Shown here: positions 18,366 to 30,292 of the stretch, in pieces
How positions within the stretch are numbered: the stretch's first letter is position 1
Layout of the letters: the number at the start of each line of letters is the position of its first letter
The notes under the pieces: model-generated
Told to the model about the DNA's origin: nothing
What the model saw: the letters and a program-made list of their open reading frames with translations, nothing else
Database searches by the model: none
Position numbers and translations under genes: made by a program
Assembly: GCA_027922465.2 (NCBI GenBank)
Contig: BQMF02000366.1
Location: forward strand, 1-64,000
DNA: 64,000 bases
From: Turritopsis dohrnii
Taxonomy: Eukaryota > Cnidaria > Hydrozoa > Anthoathecata > Oceaniidae
Reading direction: 5' to 3'

Positions 18366-20708
18366 CAGTAAACACAAAGACGTCTTTAAGACGTCTTTTC
18401 TGGTCTCATACTGGTACGGACGTCTTTCGACCAGATAAGACGTCTTTGAGACGTCTTTTCTTGAGTTTTGAACAACCAGTTAATTTTCGTCCTAAGAGGA
18501 CGTCTGAAAGACGTCTTTTTGTTGTCCTTTAAAGACGAGTTTCCACTGGTCGCAACGAGACGTTTTAAAGACGTCTTTTTCTTGTCTTCGGTAAAACGAG
18601 TTTCCACTGGTCGCTACGAGACGTTTTAAAGACGTCTTTTTCTTGTCTTCAGTAAAACGAGTTTCTGCTGGTCGCAACGAGACGTTTTAAAGACGTCTTT
18701 TTCTTGTCCTCGGTAAAACGAGTTTTCACTGATCGCAACGAGACGTCTTGTGCTGTGATGTGACGTGATGCATTGCAATTCGTTGTCCTTGTAAGCGAGT
18801 TTTCACTTGTCAAAATTCAATGTTTCAAATACGCCTTGTTGTCGTCCTTAAAAAAGTGGATTTACACTGGTCTCCATACAAGATGTTTCAAAGACGTCTT
18901 TTTCTCGTTCTTCAAAGACGATAGTTAAAAGACGGGGGTACTGTTTTTCATTAGCGTGATGCAAAGTTTAGATTTCTTTGAGATTAGTGACTTTAAGCTT
19001 AATAAAAATTAATTTAATAAAAGGGAAGCCCTTTATAGAAAGTTCGGTTTTGTCATTATTCTCTATTTTATAAAAAACAACTTTTTAAAATGTTTAACGT
19101 ACCCTCTTGTTCTAAAAATTCGCGGGAATTCAGAATTTTTCGAACAGCAAATAAAAACTTTCGGAGATCAAACAAAGAATCGTTGAGGAACGGAGTATTT
19201 TATTCGGAAGGTTTTCCTTGTTATTAAGACTGCTGAGCTAAGTACTTTTTACTTCTAAAGTTTTCCCCGATAATTTGCTATAGTGTTATTGATTTATGCA
19301 TTTGATTTTATTTGTTTCCTAATTTTGCTAGCTAATGATCCATACTAACACAGTTTATGGTGGTGGTGGGGGACAACACCAACATTTTAGTTTTATATAT
19401 AGTGTGACGGCTTGAGGGAAAATCATAACAACTTATGATTTCTGATAAATAGATTTAGCCAAATACCATTTTTAAGAACGCAAAGTGGATTTCTAGAATG
19501 GAACACTTCAAACACATAAGTGGTGGAATTATCTGCTTCAAAAAAAAATCAGGGCATGCCCTTTCGGTTTGGGTGAAGCACTCCGATTATTTCTCGACAT
19601 TTCTGTATCAAAACATTGTAAATACTTTGCTTTGAAAAAGTTTTTTTTTTTGTCACTGCAACATCGATTTCATGCGTTCGAAAATTTGTTCTAAAATTTA
19701 TGCAGTGTCATTGTGTATGGTTTCTACTTATTGGTAGTGGGTTCCCCTAGCTCGTGAATGTAATATAAGTTTAAATGTTGCCTTGGCACCATCACCAAAC
19801 TTTCTAATTTTGAGGTTGAAATATTAGAAGTTATAACTTTTGGGTTTAAAGGTAAATGGAGACGGCGAATAAATGCCATTGTAGATGCTAATAAAAACCA
19901 GTCATGTGTTTCAGAATTCAAAACAAATTTATTCTAGATGCCGTTTTGAAGACCTATGCTACTTCAACAGCCTCTGACATACAAGAGTGATGGGGGTTGT
20001 GTTTAAACAATAATCAGTTTGAATGAATTATTTGATTAGTAATTTATTTAATTTATTTAGCTGTAATCTATTTAACTGTTTCTGTTATATGTAAAGAATT
20101 TATGATGGATTTTAATTTATTTACTCTGAAAGAATACCCATTTCTTGTCAATATTCGTTTTCTACTTTTTTTTGCCCTGGTACGACTTGAAGGCCACTAA
20201 GAACGTGTTGTTACTGTGCTCCCTGAACTGTAAATTTTGCTTAAAGAGATCTTTTGGAGACGTCTTTGAAACGTCTTTTCAGGACCAGTTAAGACGTCTC
20301 TAAGACGTCCTCAACTAGTCTCCAGGTGTAACAACGAAAGACGTCTTTTAGATACGAGATTAAGACGTCTTTTCAGGACCAGTTAAGACGTCTTTAAGGC
20401 GTCCTCAACTAGTCTCCGGTGTAACAACGAAAGACGTCTTTTAGATACGAGATTAAGACGTCTTTTCAGGACCAGTTAAGACGTCTTTAAGACGTCCTCA
20501 ACTAGTCTCCAGGTGTAACAGCGAAAGACGTCTTTTAGATACGAGAGTAAGACGTCTCCAAGACGGTTTCGAAAGACGTCTTTTTCTCGTCCTTAAAAGA
20601 CGTCTTTCGGTGTTACACCTGGAGACTAGTTGAGGACGTCTTAGAAACGTCTTAACTGGTCCTGAAAAGACGTCTCAAAGACGTCTTCAAGACGTCTTGT
20701 GTTTACGG
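18366..20708. mobile_element. 2.34-kb inverted-repeat element built of GACGTC palindromes
   Basis: The ends are inverted: CAGTAAACACAAAGACGTC on the left, and the reverse complement of the right end reads CCGTAAACACAAGACGTC. Both flanks (about 18366-18940 and 20240-20708) are crowded with AAGACGTCTT-type palindromes. On the left they lie in tandem units of about 60 bases containing CGAGTTTCCACTGGTCGC. On the right the units contain GGACCAGTTAAGACGTC. The centre (about 18960-20200) is AT-rich and non-coding. Copy B of the segmental duplication lacks the element, giving an approximate empty site near 53703-53730. No transposase is visible, and I could not settle a target duplication. Confidence 0.75.
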
Positions 20709-21406
20709 TCATATGAAGGAAGACCTTTTTATGTAGAGAACAGCAAGTTATGTTAATTCAAAGTGTACATAACGAGAACTGCAGAAAGTAAAAACTTGAT
20801 TAAATAGTTCATTGCATTATAAGTTTTTATTTGGAAATTAAGAAAATGCTTCAATATTATATATACGAAAAAAGAAATTATGAAGCGATTTTATGAATAG
20901 GAATAAAGTACAATGTGACGGTAAGACATGCGAGAGGTAAATCGTTGAAAAATGCAATGAAACAGAGAGAAGTTTCAGACCAAATGGATCAAGGTGTCAA
21001 GTTCTTATTCTAAAGAAATAATGTGCGTGAACATATTTCTTGAATCAGAGATATCTACTCTGAATACTTGAGTTTAATTTTATAAGTTGTCATTGTCAGC
21101 CCTTCTTTTTTTTTGAAAATAACTCTTTTATTTCTAATTTGAAATGCTACTCATAAACTTTGTTAGTAGAGATTGGTTTTTATTGTCTTAGGTAGCTGAC
21201 ATTGCTTATTATTCAGTTGTTTGAGGAGAAATATTAATCGCATACCCATAGTAACTTCTCAGTCATGTTTTAACTCCTCAGCAAGAATTGTAAGTGAAAC
21301 CATATCATTTGGCCATGAACATCTTCATCTATAGTAAGATCAAACTAAGTTCTTTAAGTCAATTTCACCCTGCCCTGATTAGTAAGCACAACATTTTTAT
21401 TTGGGT

Positions 21407-21607
21407 ATCAGGTTGATGGCTGTTAAACCAATTGTATATATTAGAGAAATGATAAATTTTTTCTTGCGGTTATCAATGTAAACAATAACTGATAAAATTG
21501 CAATTTTGGGGAGATATACAGTTGCATTCTTGCAAATCTTATTCTTGTTTGGACACGTAACAGGGCCCTGTACAATTGGTTTAACAGCCATCAACCTGAT
21601 GGCCCTG
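21407..21607. repeat. Perfect 30-bp inverted repeat with 7-bp direct flanks
   Basis: Bases 21407-21436 are the exact reverse complement of 21571-21600. The right arm is bracketed by two GGCCCTG direct repeats (21564-21570 and 21601-21607). Copy B has the left arm but only one GGCCCTG and no right arm. Confidence 0.85.
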
Positions 21608-21893
21608 TGATACTAAAAGTCGCTAAAAAGTGACTCGAATGAAAACACCCATAACTATCTTAAAAAAACTGACAGCTCAACAAAACTACTTGCGACTGAA
21701 AGCTAAATGATATAGCTAGGCAATAAAAGTAATTCTAAAGGATTTCTAATGTTGTATTTTTGGGAATAATGGGAGGAATAAGTAAGACTTTTGCAGTTAA
21801 ATAGTTGACAGTTTGGAACGTCGTACAATTTGTTACTATAAATGCCTGGTTTCAATTTTTTTATTTCGGTGATCCTTAGTTATACCAAATAAG

Positions 21894-22274
21894 TTAAAGT
21901 CTACATCATACAAACATTTTGAAATAAGTTTCAGAATATTTTACTGTGATAGGTCATGATTAGAACCCATCAAACACGAGAAAGTGTGTTGTCAACACCC
22001 AAAAAAATACGATGCGCAATGCAATGCCTTCTTTTATTCTGCCGCGCCTGATCAGAACGAACGTGAGCAATAAATTCCACGTGATGGAGATACAATAATG
22101 GAGATAATACTTACTGTCGCTTGCATTTGACCTTGGACGTTAAAATCCCATTAATATCAACACGGCAAAAAGCACGTTTCAAAAAATAATAAGTCAGCGT
22201 TAATTGAAAGGAAATTTGTTTCTACTGCAATAAAAGAACTTCTTGAGAGTGGAAAAGTTCAAGAGACCGAATTC
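21894..22274. other. Unique spacer in copy A
   Basis: AT-rich sequence between two blocks of the segmental duplication. It has no match that I can see in copy B, where 4.1 kb with a sulfotransferase gene occupies this place. No gene is seen. Confidence 0.4.
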
Positions 22275-22663
22275 ATCTTATTATAATAATCCGCGATTGT
22301 GCATCCCACTTTTATTTTAGAGAGTGATATATTTACTTTTTTTGTCACGGTCAAATCCTTCTTATTTTTTCCCTTTTCGTCGTAAAACCACGCAGAGGCG
22401 ACAGGCACTTTTTTTAATGTTACGTAATCTAAATGTGACGTTTAAATTTATAAACCAATCAAAACGCAAGAAATTATTTTTTCGCCAATTTGATTGGTTG
22501 ACGATTTCCAAAAAATAACTTCGTTAATAACCGTTTTCATTATCGTTTGCTATTTTGACGAAGAAACACAGGTTTGTATACATGCTGTTTATTAAACTGT
22601 TTATTGTTTAACTTTTATTGTTGTTGTATTTTAGATTTTATTTTAGATTAATAAAAGAACAGT

Positions 22664-23331
22664 AAAGCTTGGTTTGGTTTATTTTTCTAAACCATGAGTT
22701 AATTTTTTGTTTACATAAGCCCAATTAAGTATGCATAGTTTCCACTACGAACACGTGAGCTATTTTAATCTGTTCGATATAACACAAGATGTTCAATGAC
22801 ACAGTAACTCTGATGATGAAAGAGAAAGAACTGCAGTAAATAAAACGCGAAATGTACAGGCCATCTTCAACAAAGTCAAGAGCTTTTGCAACTTTTTTCC
22901 CTGAGTTCTGTACAACGTCTTTCTCTTAGTATGCCTTAGTTGTTTTGTCATATAAACAAGGATATACTTTCACCTTTTCACTTAACGGTTCTTCCACAAT
23001 CTAAGCCAAAATAATGGCCATATTTATCTTCCACTACTTTCTCTACACTCGTAATGTTAACTTATTTATTGAAAACATTTTCTTCAACACTTCAGTAACA
23101 TGCTGCAAGTAGTCGGAATCCTTTGATGTTTTTCTAAACCATGAGTTAACTTGATCTTGGAAACGAAAAGTTTTGTTTCCAAGATCAAGTTAACTCATAG
23201 TTTAATTTGAGAAAAAACGTGAGTTAAAATTTTTGAGCTGGTTCTGAAGATGTTTCCACTAGAGTTAATTTTCTAAACCACGAATTCTAGCTGAAGTTAA
23301 CTCAAGTTAACTCATAGTGGAAACCAAGCTT
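22664..23331. mobile_element. MITE, about 667 bp, TIR AAGCTTGG, 6-bp TSD AACAGT
   Basis: AACAGT flanks both sides (22658-22663 and 23332-23337), and the ends are AAGCTTGG and its complement CCAAGCTT. TTTCCACTA and GAGTTAAC motifs recur inside. A near-perfect hairpin with arms of about 29 bases (23132-23203, AGTTAACTTGATCTTGGAAA and its complement) lies in the interior. Copy B has an unoccupied site in the matching sequence near 59460-59490. There is no coding capacity, so it is non-autonomous. Confidence 0.8.
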
Positions 23332-24690
23332 AACAGTGTAAGTGATTTGTTGTTTGTTTACAATGTGAAAGCATATTGAGAATACAAAAGAAGTGCAGTG
23401 AAGTTTTGAAAAATTGGCTGTGCAGAACGAACGAACAGGTCTATACAAAGTAATATTATCATAAAACTGTTATTGTTTAATATTTTAGATTAATAAAAGA
23501 ACAGGTGAGTTATGTATGTATGTATTTAAATGTTTGTTTACGTTTTAGTTATCAAATATCGCTATACAGAAGAAAGTGCAGTGAAGAAATGCAGTTTGAT
23601 GTTTATTTACACAGTAAGGAATGGTTTTAAGTTTTGAAAGATTAATTGCTTTAGGTTTGAGTGGATGTCTCAGTTATTCTGTCGTTTAGTATGTGTATAT
23701 GCTGCTGGAGGAAAAGGAAGACGAGAGAAATTTGTTTTGGTAACGCGCGCTATTATTACATTAAAAATGGTCCTGCAGCTATGAATGTTTTTATTTCTCA
23801 TGACGCTGTGGAAGTGGGGAATGTGTTATGCTGTCTAATTGTATCTATTGTATCTAATTATATCGGTGCTTGATGCTTTTGTCTGCCTTTATTTTATGTA
23901 TTTCACTTAAAAAAAATGGTAGCGAAAGTGTTTTATAAATACCTATGTATGTTTGTGCTGGAAAGTAAATAAAGTGTTAGTAATTTTTTTACAGGTATGA
24001 ATATAGAAGTAAAGAGTTTAGAAGTGTTTGAAAATGTCTACAGAAGATGATCAATGCTGTTTACTAACATGTGAATTGGCAGTGAAAGGTATCCTATTTT
24101 GTTTGAAGTTCAGCTAAAGTTAAAATAGTATAAATCTATTTAGTTACAACACAGTTGGTATGCTGGATAAATAAGAATAAAGAGTTGTTAAACTGTTGTG
24201 AATTAGCCAGAGGAGATATTTACTCAGATTAAAAATGTGGTTGTTTTCAATTATTTATAAACTCTTTAGATATAAATTCTGTCATTACGTTTGTGTTTTT
24301 AATTATTATTCATAAGGTAAATGTGTTCTTGAAGTTTCTTTTAGTTTGTTTTGCTTTCTTTCAATATTGTCATAGAATGTTTAGGTTTTTTTCTATGTTG
24401 ATTTTTAAGTTTGTGTCTTCAATTATTGTTTTTAAGTATGTTCTCAAAGTTCCTTTTTGTTTGTTTGTTTGTTTGTCATAATACGATTAGGTATCTGAAT
24501 CATTATGCATTCAAAATATTTTTCTTTTAGATAAGCAAAATAAAACATACAATAATCATAAAGAAATAAAACTCATGGTTTTAATCATGATGTTGATGGT
24601 TTTTGGGAAGAACAGATTATATTATCATTTCAAAAATTCATTAATGATTGTAGGCCAGTAACAAGCACAAGCGAAACAGTTGGAAGGTAT

Positions 24691-24699
24691 CAATTTGTT

Positions 24700-24735
<36 letters not shown>

Positions 24736-25232
24736 ATCATATATTTGGGATCCATTAATTACAAAATGGTTCTTCTCCCTACAACTTAAAAATAGAAATA
24801 AAAATACTAAAATATATATCTTTATTAGTATGTAAATTAATATATCGAGATTAAAACAAACTGAATAAAATGTAGGATACAACTTGAGAATGTCATTGAT
24901 TAGAGTACGACAATAAGAAACCTTTTGAAATTAAATTGAAAGAATCTTAGCCTGGATGAACTGGGCAAATAGAGGAAATATAGCAATATGCAGGCTGGCC
25001 AAGACGCACCCTCATAGGAGATTAACTATAAATAAACCATAAATAAATGTATAAAGAGATAAAAATTTAGATTACCACATTAAAAATTTCGTATTAAAAG
25101 TTTTAAAAAAAATTTATGGCAGAAATAAGATGCCAAAGGTGCTAGTATTCACCAAACACACTTGAAAGGGAAGAGTAGCTTCAGCAAATCAGGAAGAATA
25201 TACCAAAGTTCTATTACAAACGCCATATAATG
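24691..25232. other. Non-coding: (TTA)n microsatellite and LINE 3' flank
   Basis: A TTA/TAT trinucleotide run lies at about 24706-24735. The rest is AT-rich and probably includes the 3' untranslated region of the minus-strand LINE that follows. No gene is seen. Confidence 0.45.
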
Positions 25233-27318
25233 TTATAGAGATAAAACTCTAGCAAGAGCTCTATCACTATAATATCGTTTAGCTTCCCTGTAAAATACTT
25301 TTTTATTATTAATTACTCTAATAGCTTTTGGTAAATTATTAAAAGTATTAAAAACTTGATCATTAAAGGTGTTTTTTTCACCATGTTCAACCATCATTTC
25401 AATATCTCTTCTAGTTGTTCTCTTAGATTCTTGTAGTTTGACAGGCAGGTATTTCGGCCAGTTTCGATCGTGTAAGGCTGAGAAGCAACAATTTGCAATA
25501 GAAAAGTTTATTAATTCACTAATAGGTAACCAACCTAATGTTCTAATCATATCAGGTTCTTTCACGTATCGACCTAATACATAGCTAGCAACCGTATTTT
25601 GTGTTTTTGTAGCCGTTGAATTTGATACTTTGGTAGCTGACTGTATCCTACTAAGCAATATCTAATTTTTGATATAATCAAAGTTTCAGCCAGAGATTTA
25701 CGAACTCTATATGGTGTGAAGCGTTTAAATTGACGAAGACTTCTAAGTGTCGCATAAGAAGATTGAATTACATTATTTACGTGACACGACCAGGATAGGT
25801 TTTCATCAAAATGAATTCCCAGAATCTTTTTTGTAGTAACTCTTTCAATACGTTTGCCATTATGCATTACTTTAAGGTTTTCGTTGATTAGATTATGTCT
25901 CTTGCTTAGTTGAGTAGTTGAGAATAGCATAAACTTTGTTTTAGGGTCATTGAAGACCAAGCTGTTATTAGAAGACCATGTTGATACAGTTCTTAGATCA
26001 GATTCTAATTCTTCTATACATTTTGTTAGATTTTTCGGTTTTGAATGTTTGTATAGGGTGGAATCATCAGCATATTGTAAGGTATCACAGGTAACATTCT
26101 CTGCAAGATCAATTGTATATAAATTGAATAGGACAGGACCTAAAATGCTGCCCTGCGGTACACCAAAGTTGTTAGGTTTAACGGATGAACTTTTGTCGTC
26201 TACTTGAACAAACTGCTTTCTTTCTGAGACATAGCTATGAATTAGATTTAAAGCTTGTGTAGAAAAATCTAGTTTGTGAAGTTTTTCTAATAACGTCAGG
26301 TGATCTATCGTATCAAATGCCTTGGAATAGTCGAGTAAAATTCCAAGAGTTACCTCACTGGTGTTCATAGCACGTTGAATATCGTCTCTTAGTTTTAACA
26401 ATAATGTAGTAGTGGAATGTCCTTTTCGAAAACCTGACTGGGTTTGGTTGTAGTGTGCTTTAACTTCTAAAAAGTGACACAGTTGATGTAATATGACTCG
26501 TTCGTAAACTTTGGACAAAATGCAAAGGATTGATATCGGTCTAAACTCTGTAACATCTTTCGCATGGTCCACTTTTGGTACTGGGCATACTCGTGCTATT
26601 TTCCAGGTTGTTGGGAAAACTCTATTGTCGATGCAGGTATTAATAATATGAACCAATGGTGAAGTGACATCATCTACAACTGGTTTCAAATATCGTATTG
26701 GAATGCCATCATGGCCTGTGGAGCAGTCATTTTTTATTGGAGAAGAATATTTCTGACTTCGTCGTAGTTGGTATGCTTGATTTTAAACGTATCTGCATTT
26801 ACGTCATCGGAGATATTTTCAAAGAATTTGGTAGAATCACATGGTTCATTCATTTTACCAGTCAGGCGAGAGCTTAAGGATGTAAAATAATTATTAATAT
26901 CTGTGGGGTGAAGTGTTATGCGATCATTCTGTTTATTTAATATTCTATGAACAGTATTCCAGACTTTAGCTGGCTGTTTCTCCGAGAGTGCTTTGCGTAA
27001 GAAATTGGCTTTAGTTTCTTTAATAGTTCTTTTGAGTTTATTTCTGGTGCTTTGGTAGTTGGTATGATTACTCTCAGATTTATCCTTGCGATAAATAGTA
27101 CGTTGAAGGTCTAAGTCGTTCTGGAGATTTACGATTTTTTGATCATTCATCCAAGGAGCTACCGATGATTCTCCCCCGCAGATACCAGAACCGAATACTG
27201 ACGATATTGTCACTAGCGAACGCGTTTTAAACACAGAAAAAAAATAAATAAACAAATAAATAAATAAATAAATAAATATAATTGCCCCCGCAGCGAGCGT
27301 AAGCGAGCGAGGAGGCAT
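25233..27318 (-). mobile_element. CR1/L2/jockey-like LINE, 5'-truncated, frameshifted
   Basis: Read on the minus strand: a linker region (about 27190-26734), then a non-LTR reverse transcriptase, then the typical C-terminal tail (25658-25233: LGWLPISELINF, WPKYL, RRDIEMM). The RT has FRPISILCILSKVYERV, SGFRKGHSTTTLLLK, LLDYSKAFDTIDH, GVPQGSILGPVLFN and the catalytic LQYADDSTLY. Two frameshifts are visible, one at about 26740 beside an A-run and one at about 25650. The endonuclease domain is absent, so the copy is 5'-truncated, as is common for target-primed insertion. Its upstream end runs into an (AAAT)n stretch at 27240-27280. The exact clade cannot be fixed by eye. Confidence 0.85.
25574..26736 (-). 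pseudogene. LINE reverse transcriptase domain
   Basis: The longest open part of the LINE, about 370 codons from the CSTGHDGIPIRYLKP segment to RLLAMY. All main RT blocks are present, including the YADD active site with both aspartates. The frame is closed on both sides by single-base shifts relative to the linker and the C-terminal tail, so the copy cannot make the full protein. Confidence 0.8.
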
Positions 27319-30169
27319 AGTAGTTTCACGAGATAGGCGAATGTCCGTTTCCGATTTTGTTCTTCATCCTCATCATCATCATCATCATCATCTTCCAACT
27401 TTCGTGTTGACGTTACACGGTGGTATACAATTATTAGCTGACTTTGCTTTTTTTTACCGTTTCAAAGCATGGTACTGTAAGTGAGAGACAGAATGTTTTT
27501 TCGTATCTCTTTCCTAATTTATTATTATATTATACTATGTTATTTAGGAAGTTCGTATGCTAACATTGCTTAGACATTTTTCATATTACTTTTGCGTTGT
27601 TTTAGTGAAATGAGCGATAAGGATTTTGAAGCACAGCTTGAAATCTGAAATTTTGCCAACCATACATTTTATTTTTGTATATGTTTTAACTCTAAATCTT
27701 TCATTCAATAAATTTTATTCAATGCACTGATTATTGGCGGATCTTGCCTTAAAAATATTTAAATTGGATTTCTGTGTATGTAAGAAAGCCATATTTACAA
27801 ATTGTCGTTCTTCGTGTTTTTCTTCTTTTAAAATTGTTCTCCAAACCTAGTGTGATCATGATCAATAAAACCTTTCTATATTTTTTCTTGTTTTTTTCAT
27901 GTAAACTTTGGCTACTTTTAGTTTTGAATCAAAGTTTGAAACAGAGATTTCTAGTAGATTTTTTTTAAAAAGTTTTTTTTTTCTTTTGGCTTTCACAGAA
28001 TCTTATTTTGATTATAAAATACGTATTTGATTATAAAATACGTATCCATGGTTTCAGTTCACACATTTCTTTTGTTTGTAACAAATACTTTCTGATATTA
28101 CTTGTTAAGCTTTATTTACACTTTTTGAAAGGTATATTAGCATTAGTGTGACTTAAGCCTAAGAGATAACAAAAAGTAACAAAGTTTTGAGCAGATTTTC
28201 ATCTGTTTAAGTTTAGATCTATTTGGTTTGCATATTCCAAGTTTTGAAATACCGCCACTGCTACACTATGCCGCATGGTTACACTACTCATTAAACTATT
28301 TGTTGTATTGTAAAACTTTTTAACTATTGTTTCATATGAAAAATTAATTGTTCTTGTAATTGGAAAAGTTATGGTAAAGAAAGTTTTAACTCAATTCTAA
28401 TGTAAGTGAAAAACCGTGAAGACCATCTGTCAATGAGTTTTCAAATCTGATCTCCCATTTCAAAGTGATCATGCTCACAATTCTTCTTGTTTTTATTGTG
28501 TTTATCAAAAGTTAAAATGTATATATTTGTTACTGTGAAAAGTTTTACAAAAACATCCATCTTAATTTTTTGATCTCCCTTCACCCTTTGTATGCCTGTT
28601 TCAATGCATTAAATGTTAAATGCTACTCGTCTCGTGATCATAATGCGAGACAGTTCTAAAACAATTTTGAGCAAGTGTTGAGTAGCTTTGAGGCTTCCTA
28701 AGAAACTGGCTTTGTCGAAATATTTAAGCATATAAGTCTACCAGGCCCACAATAAACCAAAACATTTATTTTCGAACAAAACTTATTTTTATTTCCGTTG
28801 TATAGCTTGCAATGTATAGCTTGCTGTGTATACAAATTGAAATGCTTGAGTGCGGGGGCATTTCTTAGCTAAAGCTACATGCTAGTAAATAAATAATAAA
28901 TGCTATGCTATAGACAACTGAATGTTTGAAACTATTAAACATCCAGAGCACACTTATAATTTTGCAGGGGCAATCGTACGAATAGTGCGAGAAACAAAAT
29001 GAGAATTCGGCTGAATGTCATACATACAAAGTAGATGAAATATTCCCGGCGTGATAGTGATAATGTCAATTATGCATAAATTGAACATAGATTTGCAATT
29101 GTGTTTATGCCACGAGGCTTATGATTACATTGGTACAACATTAAAAATTTTTGATAGATTTCCGAATAGTGGTACAATGATAAAACTAGCATGTAGCTTT
29201 AGCTAAAAATGCCCCCGCACTCAAGGATTCTAATTTGTACACACAGCAAGCTATACATTGCAAGCCTATACAACGGAAACAAAAACAAACAAAACTTTGT
29301 TACTTTTTGTTATCTTTTAGGCCTATGTCACACTGATGCTAATATACCTTTCAAAAAGTGTAAATAAGGCTTAACAAGTAATATCAGAAAGTATTTGCTG
29401 CAAACAAAAGAAATGTGCGAACTGAAACATGGATACGTAATTTATAATCAAAGTAAAATTTGTTAAAGAAATTATGTAAGAGCCAAAAGAAAAAAAAAAC
29501 ACTTTTTCAAAAAAAAATATTAAAGCGAAAAATTCCATTAGAAATTTGCGTTTCAAACTTTAGTTCAAAACAAAAAATAGTCAACGTTTACATAAAATAG
29601 CAAAAAAAAAATATAAAAGGTTTTATTGATCATTAGTGGAGGACAGTTAAAGAAGAAAAACAAGAATTTGTAATATTTCTTGCATACACAGAAATCCAAT
29701 TAAAATGGCAAGATCCACCAAAAATCAGTGCATTTAATAAAATTTATTGAAGGAAAGATTTAGAGCTAAAACAACATATACAAACATAAAATGTATGCTT
29801 GGCAAAATTTCAGATTTCAAGCTGTGCTTCAAAATCCTTGTTGTTCACTTCACTAAAAAAACGCAAAAGTAATATAAAAAATGTTTAATTAATTTTAGCA
29901 TACGAACTTTTTAAATAACATAATATATTATAATAATAAATTAGGAAAGAGATACGAAAAAAAAACATTCTGTCTCTCCCACTTACAGTACCATGCTTTG
30001 AAACGGGGAAAACGCAAAGTCAGCTAATAATTGTATTTCACCGTGTAACGTCAACACGAAAGTTGGAGGATGAAGATGATGATGATGATGAACAAAATCG
30101 AAAACTGGCATTCGCCTATCTCGTGAAACTACTATGCCTCCTCGCTCGCTTACGCTCGCTGCGGGGGCA
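27283..30169. repeat. Inverted pair of elements bounded by TGCCCCCGCA, imperfect 2.9-kb palindrome
   Basis: The left unit (27283-28860) begins TGCCCCCGCA and ends TGCGGGGGCA. The right unit (29210-30169) does the same and is the inverted copy of the left. Outer ends share GCGAGCGTAAGCGAGCGAGG. Inner ends share the TTAGCTAAAGCTACATG flank, so homology runs about 20 bases past the GC block. The left unit has roughly 580 extra bases (about 28190-28770) missing on the right. About 300 unrelated bases lie between the units. No coding region is seen. This is either a foldback structure or two inverted insertions of one non-autonomous element. Confidence 0.75.
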
Positions 30170-30292
30170 ATAATAATAGTGTAATAAAAATAGTGATAAA
30201 AAAGTGATACACATGTTATTCAAAATCGCCAATGTAAGCGCACTGCGTATTAGATACCCATTAAAAGAAGAACTGTTTGTGCTATCATAGAT

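Larger units (their letters stand above)
14229..24690 (+). repeat. Segmental duplication, copy A
   Basis: This segment is collinear and direct with 49787-61285. Matching blocks, by eye: 14229-15640 with 49787-51210; 16222-16640 with 51236-51620; 16927-18365 with 52262-53703; 20709-21893 with about 53730-54872; and 22275-24690 with 59035-61285. Copy A alone carries 15.65-16.2 kb (more of an RT remnant plus a tRNA-like piece), the GACGTC element and a 667-bp MITE. Identity looks high enough to align by eye throughout, but with many small indels. The last block could be an independently repeated element, since 4.1 kb separates it from the others in copy B. Confidence 0.75.

Noticed and set aside
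18386..18677. Open frames on the minus strand with repeated KTSLKRLV-like peptides
   Set aside because: They are translations of the GACGTC tandem repeats, not genes.
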